Assembly (NCBI GenBank): GCA_905221125.1
Contig: CAJNBY010000012.1
Coordinates: 1 to 64,000 of the forward strand
DNA from: a bacterium
GTDB lineage: Bacteria; Bacillota; Bacilli; Lactobacillales; Streptococcaceae
Length of the DNA stretch: 64,000 nucleotides
Direction of reading: 5' to 3'
Shown here one piece after another: positions 30,397-39,895 of the stretch. The position numbers were made by a program, and so were the translations under genes. Numbering within the stretch: position 1 is the first letter of the stretch; each line of letters begins with the position of its first letter. A model generated the notes under the pieces. It saw nothing but the letters and a program-made list of their open reading frames with translations. It had not been told where the DNA came from and ran no database searches.

Positions 30397-31494
30397 TCAA
30401 TCTTTGTTTACAGTAACTTTACCATCCTGGATAGTGAAAATACTTAGATTTTCTGGTAGATTTTGAAGATGATCTAAGCTTGTTGTTGTAATAAAGGTTT
30501 GGATTGATTGAGAAATCGTTTCTAATAATTTTAACTGTCTAGTGTTGTCAAGTTCACTCATAACATCGTCAAGTAGTAATATTGGGGATTCTGTAGTAAC
30601 ACTTTCCATTAGTTCGATTTCTGCTAATTTTATAGAAAGGACGAGACTACGATGTTGGCCTTGACTTCCAAAACTAGCATCCATCCCATTTATATAAAAA
30701 GAAATGTCATCTCGATGAGGACCGACACCAGTATTCTTTTTAAATAAATCTCTGGATCTACTTTTTTCTAAAGCAATTTTGAAAAATTCGGATAAGTCTT
30801 CTTTGTCAGTTATCTTGACAGAAGATTGATAGAATATTGACAACTCTTCAATCTGGTTAGAGAGTTCAAAATGTTTCTTACGCCCAAATGATTCTAGTTT
30901 TTTTATGAAATCTAAGCGGTGATTCATTACACGACATCCATAATCAATTAGCTGATCATCCAACACAGAAAGGAAGGTTTCATCTATTTTTTGATCTGAT
31001 TTTAGATAAGTATTTCTTTGTTTTAGGATGTGATTATAATTGGTTAAGTCAGATAGATAGATTGGCTTAATTTGTCCAAGCTCCATATCAATAAATTTTC
31101 GTCGAACCGAAGGTGCTCCTTTAATTAGTTGTAAATCTTCAGGAGCAAATAAGACAACATTCATGTGTCCTACATAATCTGAAAGGCGTGCTTGTTTTAA
31201 ATGATTAACTTTTGTCACACGGCCTTTTTGTGTTAGTTCGATTTCTAGGGGAATGGATCCAGTTTTTTTCTGAACGAGACCTGAAAGATGAAGTTGTTCC
31301 TCATCAAAATGAATGAGATTTTTATCTGTTCGAGTTCGATGACTACGCGTTAAGGCTAAAAAATAGATAGCCTCTAGCATATTTGTTTTTCCTTGTGCAT
31401 TATGTCCCAAAAAGACATTCAATTTAGGATTAAAGTCTATTTTTGTCTCTTTGTAATTACGAAAAGTCTTGAGAGATAGGTTTTGTAGCCACAT
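30397..31494 (-). CDS. recF: DNA replication and repair protein RecF
   Basis: SMC-like ATPase that helps load RecA at single-strand gaps. The 365-residue protein shows Walker [13 protein letters not shown] (about 30-41), the signature [12 protein letters not shown], and Walker [13 protein letters not shown]. In many bacteria recF lies in the dnaA-dnaN-recF cluster; here it is separated but still next to yaaA, 2 bp downstream, as in other streptococci. Co-transcription with yaaA is inferred. Confidence 0.97.
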   Translation of the reverse strand: MWLQNLSLKTFRNYKETKIDFNPKLNVFLGHNAQGKTNMLEAIYFLALTRSHRTRTDKNLIHFDEEQLHLSGLVQKKTGSIPLEIELTQKGRVTKVNHLKQARLSDYVGHMNVVLFAPEDLQLIKGAPSVRRKFIDMELGQIKPIYLSDLTNYNHILKQRNTYLKSDQKIDETFLSVLDDQLIDYGCRVMNHRLDFIKKLESFGRKKHFELSNQIEELSIFYQSSVKITDKEDLSEFFKIALEKSRSRDLFKKNTGVGPHRDDISFYINGMDASFGSQGQHRSLVLSIKLAEIELMESVTTESPILLLDDVMSELDNTRQLKLLETISQSIQTFITTTSLDHLQNLPENLSIFTIQDGKVTVNKD

Positions 31495-31496
31495 GA

Positions 31497-31865
31497 TTAT
31501 CTACCAGGGAATCGTGGAGCTTGTTTGCTTTTAGGTGATGAAGCAGGTTTGGATTTGTCTTTTTTAACTCCCTTATTCATCTCTTTGACAAGTTTAGCGA
31601 TCCGTTCTTTTTCAACTTTATCAGCTTGGTATTCCTCTTGTTCTTCAGAAGTAGGTTGTGTCAACAAGATGTCAATGTCCATGTCAGGGATGTCAACTTT
31701 ATCGCCAATACGAAGTTTTTTACCACGACGACTTTCTAATTCCCCATTAAAGTAAACAGAATGTTCAGAGAGAAAGGATTTGATAGCTCCTCCGCTATGT
31801 GTAATTCCAAGTTCTTTGAGTAGTGCTTGGAGGGTAATAAATTCTTCAAATAATTTGTATTCCAT
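31497..31865 (-). CDS. yaaA: S4-domain protein YaaA
   Basis: A 122-residue protein with an S4-like RNA-binding fold in its N-terminal half ([21 protein letters not shown], then [21 protein letters not shown]). It has a lysine-rich, probably disordered C-terminus ending KQAPRFPGR. YaaA is encoded beside recF throughout Firmicutes and has been linked to ribosome assembly (family knowledge). The C-terminal extension is longer than the roughly 70-residue Bacillus protein but is normal for streptococci. Confidence 0.9.
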   Translation of the reverse strand: MEYKLFEEFITLQALLKELGITHSGGAIKSFLSEHSVYFNGELESRRGKKLRIGDKVDIPDMDIDILLTQPTSEEQEEYQADKVEKERIAKLVKEMNKGVKKDKSKPASSPKSKQAPRFPGR

Positions 31866-31987
31866 AATTCACCTCAATCTTTGGTATTATACCATATTTT
31901 CCTAAAAATAGTGAGAGAAACAGGGAGAATTGTAAGCGTTTTTTATTTCAAAAGTATTACAGAGAACAAGAAAATTTCAGGTTTTCG

Positions 31988-31996
31988 TGATATAAT
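31988..31996 (+). promoter_or_regulatory. Extended -10 promoter of the M16-rodZ-pgsA-ecf operon
   Basis: TGATATAAT (31988-31996) lies 28 bp before the first ATG. An AAGGAGGTAA ribosome-binding site follows. Confidence 0.75.
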
Positions 31997-32023
31997 AGAA
32001 GTCTGTACATAAGGAGGTAAATC

Positions 32024-33274
32024 ATGGAGTTAGTGCATGGAATTTCAACACATTTTATCCAATCAAAGAAGTTTAAAACGAACAAAATCACCGTGCGTTT
32101 TACAGCTCCATTATCTCTTGATACGATTGCAGGTCGCATGTTGAGTGCGAGTATGCTAGAGACTGCTAATCTGATGTACCCTACTTCTCAAGATTTGAGA
32201 AGACACTTGGCTAGTCTATATGGTACAGATATGTCAACCCATTGTTTTAGAAGAGGACAAAGCCACATTGTAGAATTGACATTCACATATGTTCGTGATG
32301 AGTTTTTAAGTAAGAAAAATGTGTTAACTTCTCAGGTTTTGGAACTAGTAAAAGAAACTCTTTTTTCACCCGTTGTAGTTGATAATGGGTTTGATTCTGC
32401 CTTATTTGAAATTGAGAAAAAGCAATTGCTAGCAAGTTTAGTAGCTGATATGGATGATTCTTTTTATTTTGCACATAAAGAATTAGATAAATTATTTTTT
32501 CATGATGAACGTCTCCAATTGGAATACAGTGATTTACGAAATCGTATTTTAGCTGAAACTCCACAAAGTTCTTATTCTTGTTTCCAAGAATTTTTGGTCA
32601 ATGATCGAATAGATTTCTTTTTCTTAGGTGATTTTAATGAGGTTGAAATTCAAAATGTATTAGAATCATTTGGCTTTAAAGGTCGAAAAGGAGATGTGAA
32701 GGTTCAGTATCGTCAACCTTATTCCAATATCCTTCAGGAAGGTATGGTTCGGAAAAATGTGGGACAGTCTATTTTAGAGTTGGGATATTATTGCTCTGCT
32801 GAATATGGCGATGAGCAACATTTACCCATGATTGTAATGAATGGTTTACTTGGTGGCTTTGCTCATTCTAAGCTCTTTACAAATGTCCGTGAAAATGCTG
32901 GATTAGCTTATACTATTTCAAGTCAGCTTGATTTGTTTAGTGGATTCTTGAGGATGTATGCTGGCATTGATCGAGAAAATCGGAATCAGGCTCGAAAAAT
33001 GATGAATAATCAACTGCTTGATTTAAAAAAAGGATATTTTACAGAGCTTGAGCTAGAGCAGACCAAGGAAATGATTCGTCGGTCTTTGTTGCTTTCTCAA
33101 GATAATCAAGGTTCATTGATTGAACGTGCTTATCAAAATGCCTTACTTGGAAAATCTTCAGCAGACTTTAAAAGTTGGATTGCAAAACTCGAGCAAGTTG
33201 ACAAAGATGCTATTTGTAGAGCAGCTAATAATGTGAAACTACAGGCGATTTACTTTATGGAAGGAATAGAATGA
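32024..33274 (+). CDS. M16-family protein YfmF (non-catalytic partner)
   Basis: A 416-residue protein with the M16 insulinase-like two-domain fold (GRMLSASMLETANLMYPT, then GLLGGFAHSKLFTNVRENAGLAYTISS in the C-terminal domain). The zinc-binding HxxEH motif expected near residue 50 is absent, so it is probably the inactive half of a heterodimer with the next gene. Homologues are annotated as YfmF, linked to 5-aminopentanol modification of EF-P. Its stop overlaps the start of the next gene by 4 bp. Confidence 0.85.
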   Translation: MELVHGISTHFIQSKKFKTNKITVRFTAPLSLDTIAGRMLSASMLETANLMYPTSQDLRRHLASLYGTDMSTHCFRRGQSHIVELTFTYVRDEFLSKKNVLTSQVLELVKETLFSPVVVDNGFDSALFEIEKKQLLASLVADMDDSFYFAHKELDKLFFHDERLQLEYSDLRNRILAETPQSSYSCFQEFLVNDRIDFFFLGDFNEVEIQNVLESFGFKGRKGDVKVQYRQPYSNILQEGMVRKNVGQSILELGYYCSAEYGDEQHLPMIVMNGLLGGFAHSKLFTNVRENAGLAYTISSQLDLFSGFLRMYAGIDRENRNQARKMMNNQLLDLKKGYFTELELEQTKEMIRRSLLLSQDNQGSLIERAYQNALLGKSSADFKSWIAKLEQVDKDAICRAANNVKLQAIYFMEGIE

Positions 33275-34554
33275 CAAAGGTTGTTTTTGAAGAAAAATAC
33301 TATCCAGCTGTAAAAGAAATGGTTTATCGAACTCGTTTGACAAACGGATTGACAGTAGCTCTTCTACCTAAAAAGGAATTTAAAGAGGTTTACGGGAGTG
33401 TCACTGTACAGTTTGGCTCGGTAGATACGCTTGTTACAGGAGTTGACAGAGGTGTAAAACAATATCCTGCAGGAATTGCTCATTTTCTTGAACATAAATT
33501 ATTTGAGAGAGAAGATTCTAGCGATTTGATGTCGGCTTTTACGAGTCTAGGTGCAGACAGTAATGCCTTTACAAGCTTTACAAAAACAAACTATCTTTTT
33601 TCATCGACGGATTATCTTTTAGAGAATTTAGATTTACTTGATGAATTGGTAACATCAGCGCATTTTACTGAAGATTCCATTTTAAGAGAGCAGGATATTA
33701 TCCAGCAGGAACGAGAAATGTATCAAGATGATCCAGATTCGTGTTTATTCTTTTCAACTTTATCGAATTTGTATCCTGGTACACCTTTAGCAACGGATAT
33801 AGTTGGAAGTGAGGAGTCCATTTCCCAAATAAATCTAACTAATTTGCAAGAAAATTTTACAAGGTTTTACAAACCTGTAAATATGTCTCTGTTTTTAGTT
33901 GGTAATTTTGATGTGGAGCAAGTACAGGACTATTTTGAAAGCAAAGAACTGAAAGATTCAGATCTTCAGGAAGTAGCAAGAGAAAAATTGCTTTTACAAA
34001 ATGTGAAGTCAACAGACAGTAGGAGAATGGAAGTATCTTCTCCCAAACTAGCGATTGGGATTAGAGGTAATCGAGAAGTTGCTGAGGGGGATTGCTATCG
34101 ACATCATATTTTATTAAAATTATTGTTTGCAATGATGTTTGGTTGGACTTCAGATCGTTTTCAAAAATTATATGAATCAGGTAAAATAGATGCTTCCTTA
34201 TCTCTTGAAATTGAAGTAACAAGTCATTTTCATTTTGTTATGTTGACAATGGATACGAAAGAGCCAGTTGCTTTATCTCATCAGTTTAGGAAGGCCATTC
34301 GTAATTTTACAAAGGATTTGGATATTACAGAGGATCATTTAGATATTATCAAAAGAGAGATGTTTGGGGAATTTTTCAGTAGCATGAACTCTCTTGAATT
34401 TATTGCAACACAATATGATGCTTTTGAACATGGTGAGACAATTTTTGATTTGCCAAAGATTTTACAGGAAATTACTTTAGAGGATGTCCTTGAAGCAGGA
34501 CATCACTTAATAGATGAAGGGGATATAGTTGATTTTACAATATTCCCATCGTAG
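33271..34554 (+). CDS. M16-family zinc peptidase YfmH (catalytic partner)
   Basis: A 427-residue M16 peptidase. The inverted zinc motif HFLEH is at residues 71-75, with the downstream ligand Glu in QQEREMYQDDPD, so the active site looks intact. It pairs with the upstream inactive M16 protein, as in mitochondrial processing peptidase-like heterodimers. The family name YfmH is associated with EF-P modification in Firmicutes. The 4-bp overlap indicates translational coupling. The true physiological substrate is not evident from sequence. Confidence 0.88.
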   Translation: MTKVVFEEKYYPAVKEMVYRTRLTNGLTVALLPKKEFKEVYGSVTVQFGSVDTLVTGVDRGVKQYPAGIAHFLEHKLFEREDSSDLMSAFTSLGADSNAFTSFTKTNYLFSSTDYLLENLDLLDELVTSAHFTEDSILREQDIIQQEREMYQDDPDSCLFFSTLSNLYPGTPLATDIVGSEESISQINLTNLQENFTRFYKPVNMSLFLVGNFDVEQVQDYFESKELKDSDLQEVAREKLLLQNVKSTDSRRMEVSSPKLAIGIRGNREVAEGDCYRHHILLKLLFAMMFGWTSDRFQKLYESGKIDASLSLEIEVTSHFHFVMLTMDTKEPVALSHQFRKAIRNFTKDLDITEDHLDIIKREMFGEFFSSMNSLEFIATQYDAFEHGETIFDLPKILQEITLEDVLEAGHHLIDEGDIVDFTIFPS

Positions 34555-34595
34555 TAACCTATCATAATAGACACTAGAAAGAAGGGATGACAAGT

Positions 34596-35438
34596 ATGAG
34601 GAAAAAAACAATTGGTGAGGTTTTACGTTTAGCTAGAATCAATCAGGGATTGAGTTTAGATGAATTGCAGAAAAAGACAGACATCCAGTTAGATATGTTG
34701 GAAGCAATGGAAGCAGATGATTTCGATCAACTTCCAAGTCCTTTTTACACGCGTTCTTTCTTGAAAAAATATGCATGGGCTGTTGAGTTAGATGATCAAA
34801 TTGTTTTGGATGCTTATGATTCTGGGAGTATGATTACTTATGAGGAAGTAGATGTTGATGAAGATGAGTTGACAGGTCGTAGACGTTCAAGTAAGAAAAA
34901 TAAGAAAAAAACATCATTTTTACCTTTATTTTATTTTATCCTTTTTGCCTTATCGATTTTAATTTTTGTAACCTATTATGTTTGGAACTATATTCAAACT
35001 CAACCAGAGGGGCCTTCTCTTTCTAATTACAGTGTGGTTCAATCAACAAGTTCAATAAGTTCAACTAGCTCTGTTCCCCACTCTTCAAGTAGTAGTTCAT
35101 CTAGCAGTTCTTCTAGTGCAGAACCATCTATAACGGTATCGGGTGAAGGAAATCATGTAGAAATCGCTTATAAGACAAGTAAGGAAACAGTTAAATTGCA
35201 ATTGGCAGTTTCAGATGTTACAAGTTGGGTCAGCGTTTCAGAAAGCGAACTTGATGGCGGTGTAACCTTATCGCCAGAGAAGAAAAGTGCGGAAACAACA
35301 GTTGCAACTAAAAGTCCTGTAACAATTACGTTAGGTGTTGTAAAAGGTGTTACTTTGACAGTAGATAATCAGACTGTTGATTTATCGAAGTTAACAGCGC
35401 AGACTGGACAAATCACTGTAACCTTTACTAAAAATTAA
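34596..35438 (+). CDS. rodZ: RodZ-like helix-turn-helix membrane protein
   Basis: A 280-residue bitopic protein. The N-terminal HTH_25 domain (about 1-75: IGEVLRLARINQGLSLDELQ) is followed by a basic juxtamembrane stretch (GRRRSSKKNKKKT), one transmembrane helix (about 107-130), a Ser-rich extracellular linker (about 150-172) and a beta-rich C-terminal domain. This is the RodZ plan; RodZ links MreB/elongasome components. The ATG at 34596 is chosen because the AAGGG ribosome-binding site lies 9 bp upstream; an ATG at 34587 would touch it. Streptococci lack MreB, so RodZ probably acts with MreCD (inference). Confidence 0.88.
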   Translation: MRKKTIGEVLRLARINQGLSLDELQKKTDIQLDMLEAMEADDFDQLPSPFYTRSFLKKYAWAVELDDQIVLDAYDSGSMITYEEVDVDEDELTGRRRSSKKNKKKTSFLPLFYFILFALSILIFVTYYVWNYIQTQPEGPSLSNYSVVQSTSSISSTSSVPHSSSSSSSSSSSSAEPSITVSGEGNHVEIAYKTSKETVKLQLAVSDVTSWVSVSESELDGGVTLSPEKKSAETTVATKSPVTITLGVVKGVTLTVDNQTVDLSKLTAQTGQITVTFTKN

Positions 35439-35448
35439 GGAAAAACGA

Positions 35449-35994
35449 ATGAAAAAAGAACAAATTCCAAATCTCTTAACAATAGGTCGAATTCTTTTTA
35501 TACCTATTTTTATCTTTATTTTAACAGTAGGAAATTCGATAGAGAGTCATATAGTAGCAGCTATTATCTTTGCGATTGCCAGTATTACAGATTATTTAGA
35601 TGGATATTTAGCTCGTAAATGGAATGTGGTCAGTAATTTTGGTAAATTTGCAGATCCTATGGCGGATAAGCTACTAGTTATGTCGGCTTTTATTATGCTG
35701 ATTGAGTTAGGTATGGCTCCGGCTTGGATTGTTGCAGTGATTATCTGTCGTGAGTTGGCTGTGACAGGTTTAAGGCTTTTACTGGTTGAAACTGGAGGAA
35801 CAGTTTTAGCAGCGGCAATGCCTGGGAAAATTAAAACTTTCAGTCAGATGTTTGCGATTATTTTCTTGCTATTACATTGGACTTTGATTGGTCAAGTTCT
35901 ACTTTATGTAGCCTTATTTTTCACTATCTACTCTGGCTATGACTATTTCAAGGGTAGTGCCTATGTATTTAAAGGGACACTTGGTTCGAAATGA
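35449..35994 (+). CDS. pgsA: CDP-diacylglycerol--glycerol-3-phosphate 3-phosphatidyltransferase
   Basis: Makes phosphatidylglycerol phosphate, the first committed step to phosphatidylglycerol and cardiolipin. The 181-residue membrane protein contains the CDP-alcohol phosphotransferase motif: DYLDGYLAR, then GKFADPMADK, matching D-x2-D-G-x2-A-R-x8-G-x3-D-x3-D. Four to five membrane helices follow from hydropathy. It follows rodZ by 10 bp and overlaps ecfA1 by 4 bp, so it lies within one operon. Confidence 0.96.
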   Translation: MKKEQIPNLLTIGRILFIPIFIFILTVGNSIESHIVAAIIFAIASITDYLDGYLARKWNVVSNFGKFADPMADKLLVMSAFIMLIELGMAPAWIVAVIICRELAVTGLRLLLVETGGTVLAAAMPGKIKTFSQMFAIIFLLLHWTLIGQVLLYVALFFTIYSGYDYFKGSAYVFKGTLGSK

Positions 35995-36818
35995 AATCAA
36001 TAATTGATGTAAAAAATCTTTCTTTTCGCTATAAAGAAAATCAGAAATACTACGATGTGAAGGATATTACGTTTCACGTGAAACGTGGAGAATGGCTTTC
36101 GATTGTAGGGCACAATGGTAGTGGTAAATCAACGACCGTACGATTAATTGATGGCTTACTGGAAGCAGAATCTGGAGATATTGTAATCGATGGCCAACGG
36201 TTGACTGAGGAAAATGTTTGGAGCATACGTCGTCAAATAGGTATGGTTTTTCAAAATCCAGACAATCAATTTGTTGGAGCGACTGTTGAAGATGACGTTG
36301 CCTTTGGTTTGGAAAATCAAGGACTTTCTCGTCAAGAAATGAAAAAGAGAGTGGAAGAAGCTCTGGATTTGGTTGGCATGTTGGACTTTAAAAAGAGAGA
36401 GCCAGCGCGTCTATCGGGTGGGCAAAAGCAACGTGTGGCTATTGCAGGTGTTGTAGCTCTAAGACCAGCTATTTTAATCCTAGATGAAGCAACGAGTATG
36501 TTGGATCCTGAGGGTCGTAGAGAACTTATTGAGACAGTAAAAGGGATTCGAAAAGACTATGATATGACGGTCATTTCCATTACACATGATTTGGAAGAAG
36601 TTGCCATGAGTGATCGCGTATTGGTCATGAAAAAAGGGGAAATTGAATCAACTAGTAGTCCAAGAGATCTTTTCTCTCGAAATGATTTAGATCAAATTGG
36701 ATTAGACGATCCTTTTGCCAATCAATTAAAAAATTCTTTGAGCCAGAATGGCTATGATTTGCCTGAAAATTATTTGACAGAAAGTGAGCTAGAGGATAAG
36801 CTATGGGAATTGCTCTAG
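35991..36818 (+). CDS. ecfA1: ECF transporter ATPase EcfA1
   Basis: First ATP-binding subunit of the energy-coupling-factor module shared by several vitamin S-components. The 275-residue protein shows Walker [10 protein letters not shown], the Q-loop [19 protein letters not shown], signature LSGGQKQR and Walker [13 protein letters not shown]. It is coupled to pgsA and overlaps ecfA2 by 16 bp. A parS palindrome lies near its 5' end (36070-36085), encoding part of FHVKRGEW. Confidence 0.96.
   Translation: MKSIIDVKNLSFRYKENQKYYDVKDITFHVKRGEWLSIVGHNGSGKSTTVRLIDGLLEAESGDIVIDGQRLTEENVWSIRRQIGMVFQNPDNQFVGATVEDDVAFGLENQGLSRQEMKKRVEEALDLVGMLDFKKREPARLSGGQKQRVAIAGVVALRPAILILDEATSMLDPEGRRELIETVKGIRKDYDMTVISITHDLEEVAMSDRVLVMKKGEIESTSSPRDLFSRNDLDQIGLDDPFANQLKNSLSQNGYDLPENYLTESELEDKLWELL
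36070..36085. promoter_or_regulatory. parS site inside ecfA1
   Basis: CGTTTCACGTGAAACG, a perfect 16-bp palindrome with the parS core. It lies about 21.6 kb to the right of oriC. Confidence 0.88.
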
Positions 36819-37642
36819 AAAATGTGAGTTTTACATATCAAGAAGGTACTCCCTTAGCTTCAGCAGCTTTGTCGGATGTTTCTTTGACGATTGAAGATGG
36901 TTCTTATACAGCTTTAATTGGGCACACAGGTAGTGGTAAATCAACTATTTTACAACTCTTAAATGGTTTATTGGTGCCAAGTCAAGGGAGTGTACGAGTT
37001 TTTGATACCTTAATCACTTCGACTTCTAAAAATAAAGATATTCGTCAAATTAGAAAACAGGTTGGCTTGGTATTTCAGTTTGCTGAAAATCAGATCTTTG
37101 AAGAAACGGTTTTGAAGGACGTTGCTTTTGGACCGCAAAATTTTGGAGTTTCTGAAGAAGATGCGGAGCAGATTGCGCGTGAGAAACTGGCTCTAGTTGG
37201 AATTGATGAATCACTTTTTAATCGTAGCCCGTTTGAGCTATCAGGTGGACAAATGAGACGTGTCGCCATTGCAGGCATACTTGCCATGGAGCCAGCTATA
37301 TTAGTCTTAGATGAGCCAACAGCTGGCCTAGATCCTCTAGGGAGAAAAGAGTTGATGACCCTATTCAAAAAACTCCACCAGTCAGGGATGACCATTGTCT
37401 TGGTAACGCATTTGATGGATGATGTTGCTGAATATGCGAATCAAGTCTATGTGATGGAAAAGGGACGTTTGGTGAAGGGCGGTAAACCAAGTGATGTCTT
37501 TCAAGATGTTGTCTTTATGGAAGAAGTTCAGTTGGGAGTACCTAAAATTACGGCCTTTTGTAAACGATTGGTGGATAGAGGCGTGTCATTTAAACGATTA
37601 CCGATTAAGATAGAGGAGTTCAAGGAGTCGCTAAATGGATAG
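36803..37642 (+). CDS. ecfA2: ECF transporter ATPase EcfA2
   Basis: Second ATPase of the ECF module, 279 residues. Walker A is GHTGSGKST, the Q-loop [19 protein letters not shown], the signature LSGGQMRR and Walker [14 protein letters not shown]. It pairs with EcfA1 and EcfT. The start overlaps the end of ecfA1, and its own end overlaps ecfT by 8 bp, so the three are translationally linked. The order A1-A2-T is the standard Firmicutes arrangement. Confidence 0.96.
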   Translation: MGIALENVSFTYQEGTPLASAALSDVSLTIEDGSYTALIGHTGSGKSTILQLLNGLLVPSQGSVRVFDTLITSTSKNKDIRQIRKQVGLVFQFAENQIFEETVLKDVAFGPQNFGVSEEDAEQIAREKLALVGIDESLFNRSPFELSGGQMRRVAIAGILAMEPAILVLDEPTAGLDPLGRKELMTLFKKLHQSGMTIVLVTHLMDDVAEYANQVYVMEKGRLVKGGKPSDVFQDVVFMEEVQLGVPKITAFCKRLVDRGVSFKRLPIKIEEFKESLNG

Positions 37643-38429
37643 TATGATTTTGGGGCGTTATATCCCAGGGGATTCGATTGTTCACCGATTGGATCCACGT
37701 AGCAAATTGCTGGCTATGATGCTACTGATTTTAATCGTTTTTTGGGCTAATAATCCCTTGACGAATCTGATTCTTTTTATAGCGACAGGGATATTTATTG
37801 CCTTGTCAGGAGTATCTCTTTCATTTTTTATTCAGGGTTTGAAGTCTATGTTTTTCTTGATTGCCTTCACAACTATTTTTCAACTGTTTTTCATTTCTAA
37901 TGGGAATGTTTTATTTGAGTTTTCGTTTGTGAGAATCACAGATTATGCTTTGCAACAAGCTGGAATTATTTTTTGTCGCTTTGTATTGATCATTTTCTTT
38001 TCAACTTTGTTAACCTTAACGACCATGCCCTTAAGTTTGGCCTCAGCTGTCGAAGCTTTGTTAGCGCCTTTAAAACGTGTGAGAGTTCCAGTTCATGAAA
38101 TTGGATTGATGCTGTCCATGAGTCTACGTTTTGTCCCAACATTGATGGATGATACGACGCGGATTATGAATGCTCAGAAAGCGCGTGGAGTGGATTTTGG
38201 TGAAGGAAGCATCGTTCAAAAAGTAAAGGCGATGATTCCTATTTTGATTCCTCTTTTTGCGACAAGTTTAAAACGTGCCGATTCCTTGGCTATCGCCATG
38301 GAAGCGCGTGGTTATCAGGGTGGAAAAGGCAGAAGTCAATACAGACAATTGAAATGGACTCGAAAGGATACGCTAGCAATCCTTGTTATTCTCGTACTTG
38401 GTTGTTGCTTATTTTTCTTAAAATCTTAG
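37635..38429 (+). CDS. ecfT: ECF transporter transmembrane subunit EcfT
   Basis: Scaffold membrane subunit that couples the two ATPases to exchangeable substrate-binding S-components. The 264-residue protein has five to six hydrophobic helices and the coupling motifs with Ala-Arg-Gly: [11 protein letters not shown] and [11 protein letters not shown]. The start [24 protein letters not shown] is typical of EcfT. It closes the operon beginning with the M16 pair; 59 bp separate it from mreC. Confidence 0.95.
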   Translation: MDSMILGRYIPGDSIVHRLDPRSKLLAMMLLILIVFWANNPLTNLILFIATGIFIALSGVSLSFFIQGLKSMFFLIAFTTIFQLFFISNGNVLFEFSFVRITDYALQQAGIIFCRFVLIIFFSTLLTLTTMPLSLASAVEALLAPLKRVRVPVHEIGLMLSMSLRFVPTLMDDTTRIMNAQKARGVDFGEGSIVQKVKAMIPILIPLFATSLKRADSLAIAMEARGYQGGKGRSQYRQLKWTRKDTLAILVILVLGCCLFFLKS

Positions 38430-38488
38430 TAGCTTTCAGGAATTGATAAAAAAGTTACTGTAACAGTTTTTGATATAAAGGTAGGGAT

Positions 38489-39307
38489 ATGAACCGTTTT
38501 AAAAAATCAAAATATGTCATTATTGTTTTTGTCACTGTTCTGCTTGTCTCAGCTCTCTTAGCTACGACTTATTCAAGTACAATGGTGACAAAATTAGGAG
38601 ATGGAATTTCATTGGTTGATAGAGTTGTGCAAAAACCTTTTCGGTGGTTTGATTCTGTCAAATCAGATTTGGCTCATTTGACACGAACATATAATGAAAA
38701 TGAAAGTTTGAAGAAACAGATTTACCAGTTAGAAGTTAAATCAAATGAGGCAGAAAGTTTAAAGACAGAAAATGAACAACTGCGCCAATTGCTTGATATG
38801 AAGTCTAAATTGCAAGCCACAAAGACTTTAGCAGCAGATGTTATTATGCGTTCTCCAGTATCTTGGAAGCAGGAATTGACCTTAGATGTAGGTAAATCAA
38901 AAGGGGCTTCTGAGAACATGTTAGCCATTGCAAATGGTGGTTTGATTGGGAGTGTTTCAAAAGTGGAGGAGAACTCTACTATGGTCAACCTTCTGACAAA
39001 TACGGAAAATGCTGATAAGATTTCTGTTAAAATTCAACACGGCACTACCACAATTTATGGAATTATTGTTGGCTATGACAAGGAAAATGAAGTTCTTAAA
39101 ATTAGCCAATTAAATAGCAATAGCGATATTAGTGCAGGAGATAAGGTGACCACTGGTGGATTAGGAAACTTTAACGTTGCGGATATTCCTGTTGGTGAAG
39201 TGGTTGCCACAACGCATAGTACAGACTATTTGACACGAGAAGTAACTGTTAAATTGAGTGCAGATACTCATAATGTGGATGTGATAGAATTAGTGGGGAA
39301 TTCATAA
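38489..39307 (+). CDS. mreC: Cell-shape protein MreC
   Basis: A bitopic protein of the peripheral peptidoglycan machinery, 272 residues. It has a short cytoplasmic N-terminus, one membrane helix (about 8-28), a coiled coil (about 65-110, KKQIYQLEVKSNEAESLKTENEQLRQLL), then the double beta-barrel domain (from about 115). The C-terminus ends DTHNVDVIELVGNS. It overlaps mreD by 1 bp (TAATG). MreCD are essential for ovoid elongation in pneumococcus together with PcsB downstream. Confidence 0.96.
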   Translation: MNRFKKSKYVIIVFVTVLLVSALLATTYSSTMVTKLGDGISLVDRVVQKPFRWFDSVKSDLAHLTRTYNENESLKKQIYQLEVKSNEAESLKTENEQLRQLLDMKSKLQATKTLAADVIMRSPVSWKQELTLDVGKSKGASENMLAIANGGLIGSVSKVEENSTMVNLLTNTENADKISVKIQHGTTTIYGIIVGYDKENEVLKISQLNSNSDISAGDKVTTGGLGNFNVADIPVGEVVATTHSTDYLTREVTVKLSADTHNVDVIELVGNS

Positions 39308-39801
39308 TGAGACAGTTAAAGCGGGTTGGAGTGTTTTTATTGCTACCTTTCTTGGTTCTAATTGACGCCCATATTAGCCAGCTTCTGGGCTCATTTTTCC
39401 CCCATGTACATTTGGCTAGTCATTTTCTTTTTCTATTTCTCTTATTTGAGACGATAGAAGTATCAGAGTATCTCTACCTAGTCTATTGTTTTGTGATAGG
39501 CTTGGTTTACGATGTTTACTTTTTCCATCTAATAGGGATTGCAACTCTCTTATTTATCTTATTGGGAGCGTTTCTTCATAAATTGAATAGTGTTATTTTG
39601 TTGAATCGTTGGACAAGAATCTTGGCTATGATTGTTATGAGTTTTCTATTTGATATGGGAGCTTATCTCTTTGCATTAGTGGTAGGTTTAACTGTAGATA
39701 GTCTGCCGATTTTTATCGTTTATAGCCTAGTACCATCCATGATTTTAAATCTTGTGTGGATGCTTATTTTTCAGTTTATTTTTGAAAAATATTATCTATG
39801 A
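39307..39801 (+). CDS. mreD: Cell-shape protein MreD
   Basis: A 164-residue protein that is almost entirely hydrophobic, with about five transmembrane helices, matching the MreD family. It begins MRQLKRVGVFLLLPFLVLID. Its start overlaps the mreC stop, so the two proteins are made in coupled fashion. A hairpin terminator lies just downstream and separates mreCD from pcsB, although some read-through is possible. Confidence 0.92.
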   Translation: MRQLKRVGVFLLLPFLVLIDAHISQLLGSFFPHVHLASHFLFLFLLFETIEVSEYLYLVYCFVIGLVYDVYFFHLIGIATLLFILLGAFLHKLNSVILLNRWTRILAMIVMSFLFDMGAYLFALVVGLTVDSLPIFIVYSLVPSMILNLVWMLIFQFIFEKYYL

Positions 39802-39815
39802 GAAAGAAACAAAAA

Positions 39816-39850
39816 TGTAACAAAGGCGTAATATTCATTAGGCCTTTTTT
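39816..39850 (+). promoter_or_regulatory. WalR(VicR)-like box inside the mreD terminator, upstream of pcsB
   Basis: TGTAAC-AAAGG-CGTAAT (39816-39832) fits the WalR direct repeat TGTWAH-N5-TGTWAH with one mismatch (C for T in the second half). The same bases form a hairpin: AAAGGC (39822-39827) with GCCTTT (39842-39847), plus inner TAAT/ATTA, ending in a U-run. So this is both a likely terminator for mreD and the activator site for pcsB. An extended -10 TGGTATACT follows at 39851-39859. Confidence 0.75.
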
Positions 39851-39895
39851 TGGTATACTAGTATTGTCTTTAAAAGAAGGAGTATCTACGTAATT

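Noticed and set aside
31930..31944. cre-like TTGTAAGCGTTTTTT upstream of the M16 operon
   Set aside because: It misses the conserved C at the 3' end and sits over 40 bp upstream of the -10 in T-rich DNA; too weak to list.
35080..35115. A run of serine codons in rodZ considered as a microsatellite or frameshift site
   Set aside because: The codons are mixed (AGT, TCA, TCT, AGC) and keep frame; it reads as a normal flexible linker.
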